Below are positions 11,072 through 23,018 of a stretch of DNA of 64,000 nt, in pieces (within the stretch, counting starts at the first letter, position 1; every line of letters starts with the position of its first letter). The notes beneath the pieces are model-generated. The model saw nothing but the letters and a program-made list of their open reading frames with translations, searched no databases and was not told the origin of the DNA. This DNA comes from Arabidopsis thaliana (Eukaryota > Streptophyta > Magnoliopsida > Brassicales > Brassicaceae), in NCBI RefSeq assembly GCF_000001735.4, contig NC_003075.7:9239001-9303000 (forward strand). Reading direction: 5' to 3'. The translations under genes and the position numbers were made by a program.

Positions 11072-14000
11072 TTTCTTTCTTCTTCTGAAGTACCAGACAA
11101 AGTTGCGTTGTTCTTGTTTATATAACCAAAGGACAAGACAGTGGAACTACTGGCAGAAAGTGAATGCTGTTACAAAATTACATTATTACCCCTTTTCTCC
11201 TATTCGTTAGTTTATCCACGTGTCGCTCTATCACGCAAACCCATGTTAAAATATCTTTTTCATATAATTACAACTAATTATATACTGATCTTTGACCAAT
11301 GTTATTAAGAGGAGTATGGTAAAAAGGAAAAAGAAAAAGGAAGATGAAATCTGCAAGACACATTGGGAGGTTCCAAATGGATTTGCTTTCCTATATTTTC
11401 CACGCGTGTGAGACGCACGTGCCGTTGAAGGTCTGACACACTCAGAACTCTGTCCAGATCAAAGCTTGTCTCATGTGGTCCCGTTTTTTTGACACTGGAC
11501 TAGGACGCAACGTTCCACGTTTCCAACGCCGTGAGTGTTTTGCTTGAGAACTACGCGAGTGGAAGAGAACGGCCGTTAGTATTCTGACGGAGGTCGTGCT
11601 GCCTAGGTGTGGTTAGCTCGTGGTGTGCGCAGAACATAACTATATCCACGTGTCCGTCATGCTAACGTGGAATTTTTACAGAGTGGCAGATCACACGTGG
11701 ACATGTCCGAATGGATTTTGAACTTTTGAATATGCTTCTTTGCACTTTCTATTGGTTGTCCGTAAAAAGTCCAAAGAAAACAGTGATTTAAAGAAGAAAC
11801 GACGGCAACTAATATTATTGTATTAAAACAAACTGTTAACTATTCACTTCGATTCTTAGGACATGGAATAAAGATGAATAAAAAACTAAATTGTTCTTAA
11901 ATAAAATAAAATAAAGTAAAAGAGAACTAATATGGATTAGAGAGTGATATATCTATCTGCACAAAAACAAAAGAGAGTGATATGTCTGAAAGTTCAATCG
12001 TTTTGGTTAAAAAACGTCCTGACTAGTATAAGAAAACATTGATTGGGTAGATATTGTAAGGGGGGAAAAACACAGTCTATGTTAGCTGAGCAACAAAGTT
12101 CATAAACAAACTTCTACCAAATTCAGTGACGTGTAAAACATATTACATTGAAAACTTATATGAATAAGGATTATAACATGCATGAATCTCTCTTGGGTTT
12201 TAATAAGCGTTAAAAAAACGATTATCAAAATTTCATCTTTAGCTGATTGGTGAGACTTGAGTGAGAGTCTAACGGAGACCCAATGATCAAGATCTTTAAC
12301 AAAAGGAATATTGATGATTGTTCTCTTTTTTTCTGTTTCAAGGAATAATTCCATGGCATGGTAAAGAGAGAACGTTGTAGAGCCAAACACCACTACTTGC
12401 AAATATGATTCTTGAGTAGTTTTGAAGCAATGAATTTGGAATTAGGAGAATGACACAATACACAATGCCCACACTCTATTCATTATTCTCCTTCCACACA
12501 GAAAACGACACTTCCTTATTGTTATTTGTCCCTTTATTCTCTTAAAGGCTTAAACCCTAAAAAGCCTCTTTTTATATTTTCATCGTTTCTCTCCTTCTTT
12601 TCCTTATTAGTACATGAAATTTAAAACCAATACTATATGTATACATTGTTTGTTCACAAACCATAAATTGAATGATTACGCATTACCAAATTTACAGGTT
12701 ACAGCAATCATTTCGTTTGGACCATTCATAACTTTTTTCGTCAAAGCAAATAGTGAACGAGACATTACCATGCGGGCCGGGCTTGGTTCTGCATCGACCA
12801 AAACGAATTTCTTCCATTCCATTAAACATTTTCATTGTCTGAAGTGCTTGTCGTTCTCGGACCAACTTTACATTTTCAATATATATATGTATATAGTTCC
12901 ATCAAACATGCTCTTGAGGTGAAAGATGCTACTTTAAGATTAAATCTTGTCGGATCAAATTGGTGACATGAAACGTTAATCTTCTTTTGGGGATAAGCGA
13001 TGATGGTGCAATTAGAGGCACTAAACGATAGGGTAAGAGATATATGGAGTATGAATAAAAATTGTGGTACGATAAAATAAACTTTTTTTTTAATGTATTA
13101 AAAAAGTATAGTTTAATAGTTATGATACAATATATTCACTTCCAGTTTTATACACTTTTGAAAATTAAAACTAAAATTAAAATACAATTGTCGTATTCTT
13201 GCCGTCACAAAATAGTGGCGGTACAAAACTAGAGGTACAAAATTTTGTTTAGTGAGATATCAACAACTCCGTACTATCTCTGTTTACCACAACTTTGTTA
13301 CATACAAAAAAGAATAATTATAGTTACCAATCAAATTTGTAATGTGTGAATGGATATAGATAGGGTAGAAAGTATCGAAGTAGTACATGTCTCGGAGCCA
13401 CACAAAGTAGAATGCTATATCTTGGCAATCACATCAAAAGGACAGAATCTTATCAAAAGTCTTCCTAACTTTTGAGTTGCGATTGGGACCCAATAGATTT
13501 CCGATCTCATTATTAATTCTCTTTGAATTTTCAGCAGAGACGACTCCTTATTTTGTATATTTCTGTGTGTCTCTTTCAGTATTATATATTCTTGTCAATC
13601 TGTTTCGCCTAAATCGTATACTTCCCACTAGATCTACTACATTGCAAATAATTGATTTATACAAAGAAAACATTACGGTCGAAAACATATAACTAAACAT
13701 TTTTTTAAATGTACATGTTAAGCAGCTAAAAATAGCATTAGATAGCAGATTTAAGTGGAACTTGGAAGTTTACATAAGAGAGCAAGTGATGGGGTATTGT
13801 ATAGTAGATTATTAGCATGACCTCACACAAGATGTACTTCTCATCTTCTAAGTCTAAACTAAACAATGATATCATCCCATTATTGCCAATGTTACTTATA
13901 TGGATGATATGTACCCACTTATTAATTAACTTACTTATGATAAATAGAAACTGATGATAATGTATGAAGAGAAACTGAATAAAGCATGTTACAAACGGTC

Positions 14001-15637
14001 AATTATTCAAAGATTAAGATTTCTTACATAAATTTCCACAAGAAATCATGTTACAAACAGTCAAACATTTGCATACCTATGTAATTATAAAAATAGTCAA
14101 ATACATATGTTCTCCTCCGTAAGTGCCATTGGGCCTCCTCATGACTTAGAAGACGCGAGCGTTTCAGCTGAAAACCAAAAAATTCTCATCAGATTCAATC
14201 AGACAATAATGTCAAAAGTTATATATTAAGTACATAATCAGTTTTATTTCAGAACGTTCTTAGCTGTAAAATGTAGGATATGATCCTCTTTTGGTTTAAA
14301 CCTCATGACGTGGATTCAATTTTTTTGCTAAAAATGTAAATATTTCATAGAAAATGAAAACAGTTTAGGTTTACAATCGATATTTCTATCATGATCGTGG
14401 ATTCCTTTTCGACATTTCTGTCAACAACAACTGAGTACTGATACAAAGGCCAACGACCAGCAGTATCAGCAACTTGAGGGGGATATCCTTTGGCTTTCAA
14501 GTGAACCTTTCCTAGTTATTAATCTTTTTGGCCTCATATCGCTTCCAAAGTGAGTTATATTCATTGTAAAATTTGTAAGGGTTAGTACATCCACCACCGA
14601 GACTTAATTTTCTCTATTCAAAAAGAATGTGAAATGGCCTACTGGACCTGGAGAGTAGGATTGGAGATTCTGATCTAAAGAATGAAGTCCATTAAGAATT
14701 ATGTTTTTGTACTTCGAAATACCCATTAGGTTTCATGACCCATCTATTAAAATTCATATACCAATATTCATCAAAAAAAAAAAAAGATTTCTATTGGCTT
14801 TTGTAAAACTCCCAAATATAAAGTGTTTTATTCTACCAACTAAACTGCATGTGACGAATCTTCCAGCTATATTTCTTGTTGTTTTCTCTCCTTCTATCTT
14901 CTTCTTACGTATGAAGAATTAATGATGATGATGATTGCTCAATTTGTTCGTTAGTGAAAATATTATAAGATACGCATACAAATTAACCTGTTTCTTCTAT
15001 ATATAGATGATTACAAAGCATGTGATGTGGGAGTTGGACTATTGGAGTAGTTGATTAATCGAGCTGGAGAGAAACAATTACAAAGATTCTTTACAATTTT
15101 TAATTAAGCAAATTAGTACAGACAAAAAAAAAAAGTGTAGAAGGAGACAAAGAGTTGCGTTGAAGGAAGAATGATTGAGAAATTGAATTATGCCGACTCA
15201 CGCCCCACTCCTTCCATAAATAGTTTAGTTTTATTTTTTGCATGTTAATGTATTAAACTAGTAAAGAAACATTGAATTTAGGATAAGCAGTAAATTTCAT
15301 TTGGTGACAAATAAAGAAAGAAAGATTGGGTTAAGTCAAATAATGGCAACTATGAAAGTTAGAGATGTGAAAAGGGTTCTGGTGATTCCATTATTGTACC
15401 TGGCTGCTAACATTTTTGTTTTTCTTTTAAAATCAAGAAAAAAGTTTTGATTAATCAAAATCGACGCCAACTAAAAACACGTGTCAAAACGTGGTTGGTG
15501 ACAGTGGGATATGAGACTGTATTATAAAAAGCTACATTTCTCACCACCACCCAATCTCTCTCTCCCTTGAAGTAGACTCTAAGCTAAAGCCACCGTCAGA
15601 TTTTCAGATCTCAGATCTCAGCTCTTCATTCGACGCC
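11072..15637. other. Long intergenic region between divergent OPT3 and the HIPP gene
   Basis: This 4.5 kb of AT-rich DNA separates two divergent genes. The 11.4-11.7 kb part is the OPT3 promoter with a G-box cluster. The last 100 bases before 15638 are the CT-rich leader of the HIPP gene. A short local duplication is visible near 13985 and 14048 (both contain catgttacaaac followed by ggtcaa or agtcaa). The open frames (up to 102 codons) show no domain or codon pattern that I can support. I recognise no transposon termini. Confidence 0.5.
11416..11699. promoter_or_regulatory. G-box cluster upstream of OPT3
   Basis: Three CACGTG hexamers lie at 11416-11421, 11647-11652 and 11694-11699, with an ACGTGG core at 11665-11670. 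They are 345-630 bases upstream of the OPT3 start. G-boxes bind bHLH and bZIP factors. OPT3 is known to respond to iron deficiency through bHLH subgroup IVc proteins such as ILR3, so direct control here is an inference. Confidence 0.55.
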
Positions 15638-16955
15638 ATGGCCGAGAAGGGCAAAGAAAAGGTTTTCTTCTTCTCTTCTCTTCTTATTCAGTTAATGGTA
15701 TTCTCTTATTATAGTTGTTTTTTTAATTTGTGGGTCTTGAGGATATATTCAATCTTTATTTATTATTAACCTGAGGAGGTTTTTGTATATGTGGTTTTAT
15801 GTTTGTTTGTTTTTGTGTGGATTAAAAAAAAGAGTTGGCTACTTTGTAGAAACTATGAGAAGAAATCAGATTCTCTTTAAACCCCAAAAAAAGTAAGAAA
15901 AGAAAAGAAGAGATCAGATTCTTCTTCTCTTTTTCTATTTTGTGTCAGAGGTCGAATCTGTTCTTCTGCTCCCTTCCCTTTTTTGTTGTTTCTTTCAGTA
16001 ATAAGATCTTATAAACGTCAAATCCATTAGTACATATAATTTTTTATCAAAAAAGCAAACTATGGAAGAAGCAGAGGATTTAGTGATGTTGATATCTGAA
16101 AAACAGGTAACTATGATGAAGTTGAAGGTGGATCTTGATTGTGCCAAATGTTACAAGAAAGTGAAGAAGGTTCTTTGCAAGTTCCCTCGTGAGTTACTTC
16201 TCTCTTTTTCTTAACTTTTTTTTGGTGAATTTGATTTTGATTGGTTTTGTTTGGAAATGGACTGAGTGGATTTACTTGTGTGATTGGGAACAAGAGAAAT
16301 AAGAGACCAATTGTTCGATGAAAAGTCCAACATTGTTATCATCAAGGTGGTTTGCTGTAGTCCTGAGAGGATCATGGACAAACTCTGTTCCAAAGGCGGC
16401 GGCTCGATAAAGACCATTGAGATCGTCGAGCCACCCAAGCCTCCTCAGCCACAACCCCAACAACCACCTCAGAAACCTAAAGATGCTCAGCCTAAAGCTC
16501 CTGAGAAGCCTAAGGAACCTGAAAAGCCAAAACAGCCTGAAAAGCTTAAAGAGCCAGAGAAGCCCAAACAGCCAGAAAAGCCCAAAGAACCCGAAAAGAC
16601 GAAGCAACCCGCACCCGCTCCAGCTCCCGCACCAGCACCCGCAGCCAAACCCGCACCCGCTCCCGCTCCAGCTCCCGCACCTGCCCCGAAGCAGCCGGGA
16701 CCGCCACCGCAAGCGATCCCGATGATGCCGCAAGGGCAGCCAGCAATGTGTTGCGGGCCCTACTACGATGGATACGGAGGGCCAGCATTCAATGGATATG
16801 GAATGCCGCCGCAGCCTTACGAGTGCTATGGACGACCAGTCTACGAGAGCTGGGGTGGGGGCTGCCCACCACCACCACCTGCTTATAGACAATGCCACGT
16901 CACTAGATGTGATTACTTCAGCGAAGAGAATCCACAGAGCTGTTCCATCATGTGA
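15638..16955 (+). CDS. Heavy-metal-associated isoprenylated plant protein (HIPP), proline-rich
   Basis: Small metal-binding-type protein with a lipid anchor signal, corresponding to the Arabidopsis locus described as heavy metal transport/detoxification protein. Exons: 15638-15661 (MAEKGKEK), 16107-16188 and 16297-16955, giving 254 residues. The HMA fold starts in exon 2 (MMKLKVDLDCAKCYKKVKKV), with CAKC in the place of the usual CxxC metal site, and runs on through QIRDQLFDEKSNIVIIKVVC. After it comes a repeat of Pro-Glu-Lys-Pro-Lys-type units (about residues 95-145), then alternating Ala-Pro (about 145-180), then a Gly/Pro/Tyr/Cys-rich tail. The last four residues CSIM form a CaaX box for farnesylation. 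The repeats are low-complexity and may vary between accessions. Function in metal handling is family-based, not shown. Confidence 0.9.
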
Positions 16956-18984
16956 ATTTGACTTCTTTATCTCTAAATCCTTTATTTTTCCTTTAATCTT
17001 TTTTTCTTCTTATACAAATAATAATTAAAAAAATATAGAGATGTTTACGTGTAATGTTGTGATTAAGAGAACCAATAAGGAAGGAACGTTGTATTTTGTA
17101 AATGGTAGCCATTTCCAATATTTGGTTGTCCATTCGAAGCTGTAACTGTAAACACTATAAAGAAATTTGTTTCATGTTCTTCTTTATATGAACCAATAAT
17201 AGTATTTCGCTTTATTCGTAATCTACTTTTTGTGATGTACCTCTGATTTAACTTTTCTTCTTTTCATTTTCCAAAGTAGTGTCGGTGGAGTTATTGGGAT
17301 TTGTGACATTTTCTTCTTAATTTATTTACAAGTTTGACGAAGGATTCGTGCACATAAAGCTGTAGTACCATATTCTTACGTACGAAGCTAGTACTATGAT
17401 TATTATGATGCCATTTAAAAATATTCGTAGGAGAAATGAGGTTATAAGTTACTGTTATTGGAAAGTTAACTCTAAAGATTACAACAAAATATGATTAGTG
17501 AGACAATTCCAGTTTCTTTGTATTTGTGGTAAAGGTTTAAAGAAAGTAAGAAACATTACACGTACGGGTAGATCAAAAAGATGGTCCAAAAAACAATTTG
17601 TCGTTTTCACATTGTTTTTGTGTGAAAGCAGTTAAAGGTCAACTTTTAGCAGAGCTATAGTAGATTTGTCAGAAGAATCGGGATCTTTTAATCGAAAAAA
17701 TCATTTGTTTACAAATACAACTTTTTAAGATTGTATGTCGGTTCTAAGATAGGATTAATTATAAGCATTTTAGACATTCAAAGACAAGTTATATCGCATA
17801 AGTGAATGGTTTTCGTATGTGCCACGTACGTGTTCGAGTGTACTGTTTTTACTTTAAATATGCAATAACTAATAAAGAACTTTGTTAGCACTAACCTATC
17901 GATCTTTGAAGAGCTTCTTGCTCAATTAAGACTGAGGAGGTGGCCAATTATATGAGAAAAATTCATCAAATATAACATCACGAGACATGATGTATCTCTG
18001 TGTCTCAAGATATTTAATCGAAAAGACTATTTGTTTACAGAAAAGAGATGTTTTAAGATTGTAGGAATATGATTATAAGCATTTTAGACATTCAAAGACG
18101 AGTCATATCGCATAACTGAAAGGTTTTCGTATGTGCCACGTACGTGTTCGAGTATGCTATTTTGTACTTTAAATATGCAATAACTAACTATAAAGAAACT
18201 TTATTAGCACTAACCTATCGATCTTTGAAGAACTTCTTGCTCAATTAAGACTGAGGTGGCCTAGCCCGTTATATGAGAAGTTCTACCAAAGATCACATCA
18301 CGAGACATTATGTATTTGCATGTCTCAAGATAGAAAAAATTTAAGCCTTTCTAAGAAAGAAAAAAAGATAGCAATTTGATTTTTTGAGCGTGAAACACGT
18401 GACGTGAACATAGCAAAATGATCTAAATATAGATATAAGATATTTTACTGTTGGTTTCTTTGCACGATTCCTTTCATAACAAGACTGACTGAATAGTATC
18501 TGAACACTAATGACATATACAACAGATCTCAATATCTCATCCTTTCCACCAATATTAAGCTAGGCAAACTTTAACCATGAAGATAACTTGCACTTAATCT
18601 TCTTAGATGTCTAACAAATACTTTAATCTTCTTTTCCTGTACTCTATATTGCTAAAATGTATATTTAAGTTCTCTCATAAATACCATATCTTACCAAAAA
18701 TAGAAAAAGAAACTCTTTTTAACATGAACTCTTTTACAGGCCTGTCTATTCGTAACTCTATTTGGGCCGGCATGATAATTTTCCATACCCAAAACACGCC
18801 ATCGTTCAGTGGAAACTTAGTAACACTACGTGGTGGGTTTCAACAATAAAAGCAGCACGCAGTTACCTACAGAAACACTAAAACAACACATTTCGTCTCT
18901 ATCATTCTTTTTCTTCTACAAAGTTGCAGAGACTGTTGGATAAGGTCTCGAGGCTGCAACTGCGAACAAAGTACCCACAAAAAA
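16956..18984. other. Intergenic region with a 320-base tandem duplication
   Basis: This stretch holds the 3' region of the HIPP gene and the leader of SVR7. The middle holds a tandem duplication (see 17688-18330). No other gene can be supported; the frames near 18341 and 18607 lack any recognisable content. Confidence 0.5.
17688..18330. repeat. Diverged tandem duplication, two units of about 320 bases
   Basis: Unit 1 (about 17688-18011) and unit 2 (about 18013-18330) are alignable over their full length. Shared stretches in the same order are ataagcattttagacattc, gtgccacgtacgtgttcgag, actttaaatatgcaataact, gcactaacctatcgatcttt and cttgctcaattaagactgag. Single-base changes and small indels separate them, so the duplication is old enough to have drifted. 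No open frame is kept in both units. Confidence 0.85.
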
Positions 18985-21093
18985 ATGTCATTTCATCATC
19001 TATGTTCCTCTCCCTCGTCTCTTCTACATGACCCTCTTCCTCTCTGCAATCTTCTCTCAGTGTATCCCAAATCCACACCAAGAAGTTTCCTCTCCTCTTA
19101 CAATCCCAATTCTTCTCATTTCCACTCCAGAAACCTTCTCCAAGCAACCCATGTTTCAGTACAAGAAGCGATTCCACAGAGTGAAAAATCCAAACTTGTT
19201 GATGTAGATCTTCCTATACCAGAACCTACTGCTTCCAAAAGCTACGTCTGGGTTAATCCCAAAAGCCCCAGAGCTTCTCAGCTCCGTAGAAAATCTTACG
19301 ATTCGAGGTACTCTTCTCTTATCAAACTAGCTGAGTCTCTTGACGCGTGTAAGCCAAACGAAGCTGATGTTTGCGATGTCATTACTGGGTTTGGTGGTAA
19401 ATTGTTTGAGCAAGATGCTGTTGTTACTCTCAATAACATGACTAACCCAGAAACTGCGCCACTTGTGTTGAATAATCTCTTGGAGACGATGAAACCTAGC
19501 AGGGAAGTGATTCTCTACAATGTTACCATGAAGGTGTTTAGGAAAAGCAAGGATCTTGAAAAGTCAGAGAAGCTGTTCGATGAAATGCTTGAGAGAGGGA
19601 TTAAACCGGATAATGCAACTTTCACTACGATAATTAGTTGTGCTAGGCAGAATGGTGTACCTAAGAGAGCTGTTGAGTGGTTTGAGAAAATGTCTTCTTT
19701 TGGATGTGAGCCTGATAATGTCACTATGGCTGCTATGATTGATGCTTACGGGCGTGCTGGTAACGTTGACATGGCTTTGAGTTTGTATGATCGAGCAAGG
19801 ACTGAGAAATGGCGTATTGACGCTGTTACTTTTTCGACTTTGATTAGGATTTATGGTGTTTCTGGAAACTATGATGGGTGTCTCAATATCTATGAAGAAA
19901 TGAAGGCTCTTGGGGTGAAGCCTAATCTGGTTATTTACAATAGGTTGATAGATTCTATGGGTAGAGCCAAGAGGCCTTGGCAGGCTAAAATTATCTACAA
20001 GGATCTTATTACCAATGGCTTTACTCCCAATTGGAGTACTTATGCTGCTCTTGTTAGAGCCTATGGTAGAGCTCGTTATGGCGATGATGCACTTGCTATC
20101 TACCGAGAGATGAAGGAGAAGGGATTGTCTTTAACTGTGATTCTTTACAATACTCTCTTGTCCATGTGTGCTGATAATCGATATGTTGATGAGGCTTTTG
20201 AGATTTTTCAAGATATGAAGAATTGTGAGACTTGTGATCCGGACAGCTGGACCTTCTCTTCGTTGATCACTGTGTACGCTTGTAGTGGGAGGGTTTCAGA
20301 GGCCGAGGCGGCTCTTCTTCAAATGAGAGAAGCTGGTTTTGAGCCTACTCTTTTTGTTCTGACGTCAGTTATCCAGTGTTATGGGAAAGCCAAGCAGGTA
20401 GATGATGTTGTGAGGACATTCGATCAAGTGTTGGAACTGGGTATAACTCCGGACGACAGATTTTGTGGGTGTCTTCTGAATGTAATGACCCAGACACCGA
20501 GTGAGGAAATCGGTAAACTCATTGGCTGTGTCGAGAAGGCTAAGCCAAAGCTTGGTCAAGTGGTTAAGATGTTGGTCGAGGAGCAAAACTGCGAGGAAGG
20601 GGTGTTCAAGAAGGAAGCATCTGAGTTGATTGATTCCATTGGATCTGATGTAAAGAAAGCATATTTGAATTGCTTGATTGATCTCTGTGTCAATCTCAAT
20701 AAGTTGGAAAGAGCTTGTGAGATCCTACAACTAGGACTTGAGTATGACATTTATACGGGTCTTCAATCAAAATCTGCTACCCAATGGTCCTTACATCTAA
20801 AAAGTCTCTCTTTGGGGGCAGCTTTGACCGCTCTTCATGTTTGGATGAATGACTTATCAGAAGCGGCTCTTGAATCCGGTGAAGAGTTCCCTCCGTTGCT
20901 TGGAATCAACACTGGACATGGAAAACACAAATACTCAGACAAAGGTCTAGCAGCTGTTTTCGAGTCTCACTTGAAGGAGCTAAATGCTCCTTTCCATGAA
21001 GCCCCAGATAAGGTTGGCTGGTTTTTGACTACCAGTGTTGCGGCAAAGGCATGGTTGGAGTCTAGACGCTCAGCTGGAGGAGTTTCTGCGTAG
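18985..21093 (+). CDS. SVR7: Plastid PPR-SMR protein SVR7
   Basis: Chloroplast pentatricopeptide-repeat protein with a C-terminal SMR domain (suppressor of variegation 7, P67-like). It is reported to support plastid rRNA processing and translation of ATP synthase mRNAs. It is a single uninterrupted exon of 702 residues. The first 60 residues are Ser/Leu-rich with few acids, as in a plastid transit peptide. About nine P-type PPR units of 35 residues follow from about residue 170 to 500, e.g. VILYNVTMKVFRKSKDLEKS, NVTMAAMIDAYGRAGNVDMA and WSTYAALVRAYGRARYGDDA. The SMR part near 600-690 has LHLKSLSLGAALTALHVWM and the TGHGKHKYSDKGLAA loop. The start at 18985 is the first Met and leads straight into the transit-like region. 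The plastid location is by family. Confidence 0.96.
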   Translation: MSFHHLCSSPSSLLHDPLPLCNLLSVYPKSTPRSFLSSYNPNSSHFHSRNLLQATHVSVQEAIPQSEKSKLVDVDLPIPEPTASKSYVWVNPKSPRASQLRRKSYDSRYSSLIKLAESLDACKPNEADVCDVITGFGGKLFEQDAVVTLNNMTNPETAPLVLNNLLETMKPSREVILYNVTMKVFRKSKDLEKSEKLFDEMLERGIKPDNATFTTIISCARQNGVPKRAVEWFEKMSSFGCEPDNVTMAAMIDAYGRAGNVDMALSLYDRARTEKWRIDAVTFSTLIRIYGVSGNYDGCLNIYEEMKALGVKPNLVIYNRLIDSMGRAKRPWQAKIIYKDLITNGFTPNWSTYAALVRAYGRARYGDDALAIYREMKEKGLSLTVILYNTLLSMCADNRYVDEAFEIFQDMKNCETCDPDSWTFSSLITVYACSGRVSEAEAALLQMREAGFEPTLFVLTSVIQCYGKAKQVDDVVRTFDQVLELGITPDDRFCGCLLNVMTQTPSEEIGKLIGCVEKAKPKLGQVVKMLVEEQNCEEGVFKKEASELIDSIGSDVKKAYLNCLIDLCVNLNKLERACEILQLGLEYDIYTGLQSKSATQWSLHLKSLSLGAALTALHVWMNDLSEAALESGEEFPPLLGINTGHGKHKYSDKGLAAVFESHLKELNAPFHEAPDKVGWFLTTSVAAKAWLESRRSAGGVSA

Positions 21094-21563
21094 CTCTTGT
21101 AATTGGTATGTAGCTTTGATATTGTCTATGTGGCTTCGAGCTTTCTCCACTATTTAGCTTTCTTTCTCCTGATACCGGATACTGGATCAGGAAAGATTTT
21201 GTAATGCTAGCAAACTCGGGTTATACACATTTTGAAACAATTTAGAGAACTGATTAAGTTTCATTCTCCTTAGTTTCATTTCATGGTCTTCTCTGCATAT
21301 CCTTCTATTGACTTTAATACTGGGGCGGTGGTGATTTGACTTTGCCTTCCCCTGGAAAGCATGCTCTTTTGCTCTATTTATTTTACATATTTAAGACCCA
21401 GGTTGACATTTGCATGTGCAACAAGATATGTTTTTCAACTGCTGCTTACATTAGCTGACCGTAATAAAGAAAAGAGTTAGTGGGTACATGATGGTCTGCA
21501 CGTTGGTCCGAGAGCTGAATATAAATTTGTTTGATTCATGGCATCATCACATCACTATCAATC

Positions 21564-21830
21564 ATGGGAAACTGCATTCACACGTTGCTCTGCAAGCATG
21601 GAAACAAGGTTACAGATGTCTGGTCGGATGATGAGGCATCAACAGAGAAGATCAAGGAGTCACCTCAGGATGCAGCTGAGCAGAAGAAAACAGGGACAAG
21701 GCGGTGCATAAAGATCACTCTGACTAGGAAACAGCTCGAGCAGCTGCTGCAACAAAATCCTCAAGGCGTTTCATTTCAGCGGAAATGGAAGCCATCTTTG
21801 CAGACAATAGTAGAGGTAGATAACTTTTGA
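21564..21830 (+). CDS. Small predicted lipid-anchored protein (MGNC start), unknown function
   Basis: An 88-residue protein in a single exon. I chose the second ATG because it gives MGNCIHTLLCKHGNKV, with Gly2 and Cys4, a typical N-myristoylation plus palmitoylation signal; an upstream in-frame ATG at 21531 would bury it. After an acidic middle (DVWSDDEASTEKIKES) comes a basic amphipathic stretch, TRRCIKITLTRKQLEQLLQQ, a pattern I associate with small plasma-membrane-linked plant proteins. It lies 470 bases downstream of SVR7 on the same strand. No enzyme motif is visible and I do not know its role. Confidence 0.75.
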   Translation: MGNCIHTLLCKHGNKVTDVWSDDEASTEKIKESPQDAAEQKKTGTRRCIKITLTRKQLEQLLQQNPQGVSFQRKWKPSLQTIVEVDNF

Positions 21831-22571
21831 TAGTCTGTTTCGCTGTATAAGTTTGAATCTCGCTGTGGCTTGAAGTTGAGGTCGCAAGAGGGAGAAAAGT
21901 TTTGATAACAACTCAGTCTAGTAGTTGTAAATTTTGTGTTCAGAAGATCTTGTGGCTGCTGATATGTAAAGTTACAGCTCTTGTAATGGGTTTGTTTTTG
22001 GAAACCTATTACTAAAGAATGTCAGAGTTATTCTTATGGTTAAGAGTTTTTAATTTGAAATCTTAATGTTAATCAATCACTTGTGTGGTAATGAAAATGT
22101 GGAGTTTTATAATGTGATTAAAGAAGAGAAAGATTATGCCTTTCCATTGGATATGAAGAAAAGGAAGAAACTTTGCAAAGCGATGCGATCCCTTATTCCT
22201 TCTTTATTCTCTTACACGAAGTCTTTGTCTGGTAATCATCACGAGGAAAAGAGACAAAACCCATTTCCCGGACAAAAGCATCATCTTAAAATGACGATTA
22301 TGTCCATTCACATTCTCTTAACTTAGGGATATTCAAGTAAAGTAATCATGATTAGTGGGTTAAACTAATGTAAACAAAGGAATCTTCACCAAGCACACAG
22401 CCACTTGATAAGGACTTGAGAACTTGCGTTGATCAACAAAGCCAAAGGTACCAACTTCCAAATTAAAACCATCTCAGTCTCCTTCCTCTTATATTGCAAT
22501 CTTCAGAGTTTTTGGATTCAACATCTCTCCATTTCTCTCCTCTCTCTCTTACCAAGTTCAATCACAAGGAA
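21831..22571. other. Intergenic, 741 bases
   Basis: This stretch lies between two small plus-strand genes. An 86-codon frame at 22066-22326 has no recognisable content and is left out. The last 80 bases are a CT-rich probable leader. Confidence 0.45.
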
Positions 22572-22838
22572 ATGGAGATCCAGGCAAAGCTCATGGAATA
22601 CAGATTCCATTTCATGGTGACAATCATGGTGAGCGTGATTGTGGCGTCTCTCGTGTATGCAGCACCAAGGATTCTGAACATTTTAGCCTATTTCTGGCCT
22701 CTGTTTGCGTCAACAGCCGCCTTCTTAGCGATGGCAATCACCTTTGGTGGCTTTCAACAGCTTTCAGAAGAAGCCACCGGCGAGAGACTGATGGATTACG
22801 TCGCCGGACGGCCTGAGGATTCTCACAAGTACGACTGA
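22572..22838 (+). CDS. Small transmembrane protein, unknown function
   Basis: An 88-residue protein in a single exon. A short amphipathic start (MEIQAKLMEYRFHFM) is followed by two hydrophobic segments, about residues 14-34 (VTIMVSVIVASLVYAA) and 40-60 (YFWPLFASTAAFLAMAITFG), then a charged tail ending DYVAGRPEDSHKYD. An upstream in-frame ATG exists at 22494, but the A-rich context at 22572 and the sense of the translated N-terminus favour the shorter form. A hairpin of two membrane helices is what the sequence shows. I do not recognise a characterised family. Confidence 0.75.
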   Translation: MEIQAKLMEYRFHFMVTIMVSVIVASLVYAAPRILNILAYFWPLFASTAAFLAMAITFGGFQQLSEEATGERLMDYVAGRPEDSHKYD

Positions 22839-23018
22839 CAAAGATTTGCACACAAGTATATATCCATCTTTAAAAAGCTTTAACAATGTAAATGATTTGG
22901 TGTAACTTATGTCAAATAAAATGTCGAATGATTGTGTAACAAAATTTAAAATAGATAAAAAAAAACAGAGCATAAAAGCAGAGTATTAATGAAGAAAACA
23001 AAAACAAACTATAGTTGG

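Noticed and set aside
12614-12922. 102-codon plus-strand frame in the OPT3-HIPP gap
   Set aside because: No similarity recognised; codon use looks like non-coding DNA and there is no supporting context.
16272-16898. 208-codon minus-strand frame, rich in Trp, Leu and Arg
   Set aside because: It is the antisense of the proline-rich HIPP exon; the repeats keep several frames open.
22066-22326. 86-codon frame between two small genes
   Set aside because: It shows no domain, no homologue that I recognise and no clear promoter context.
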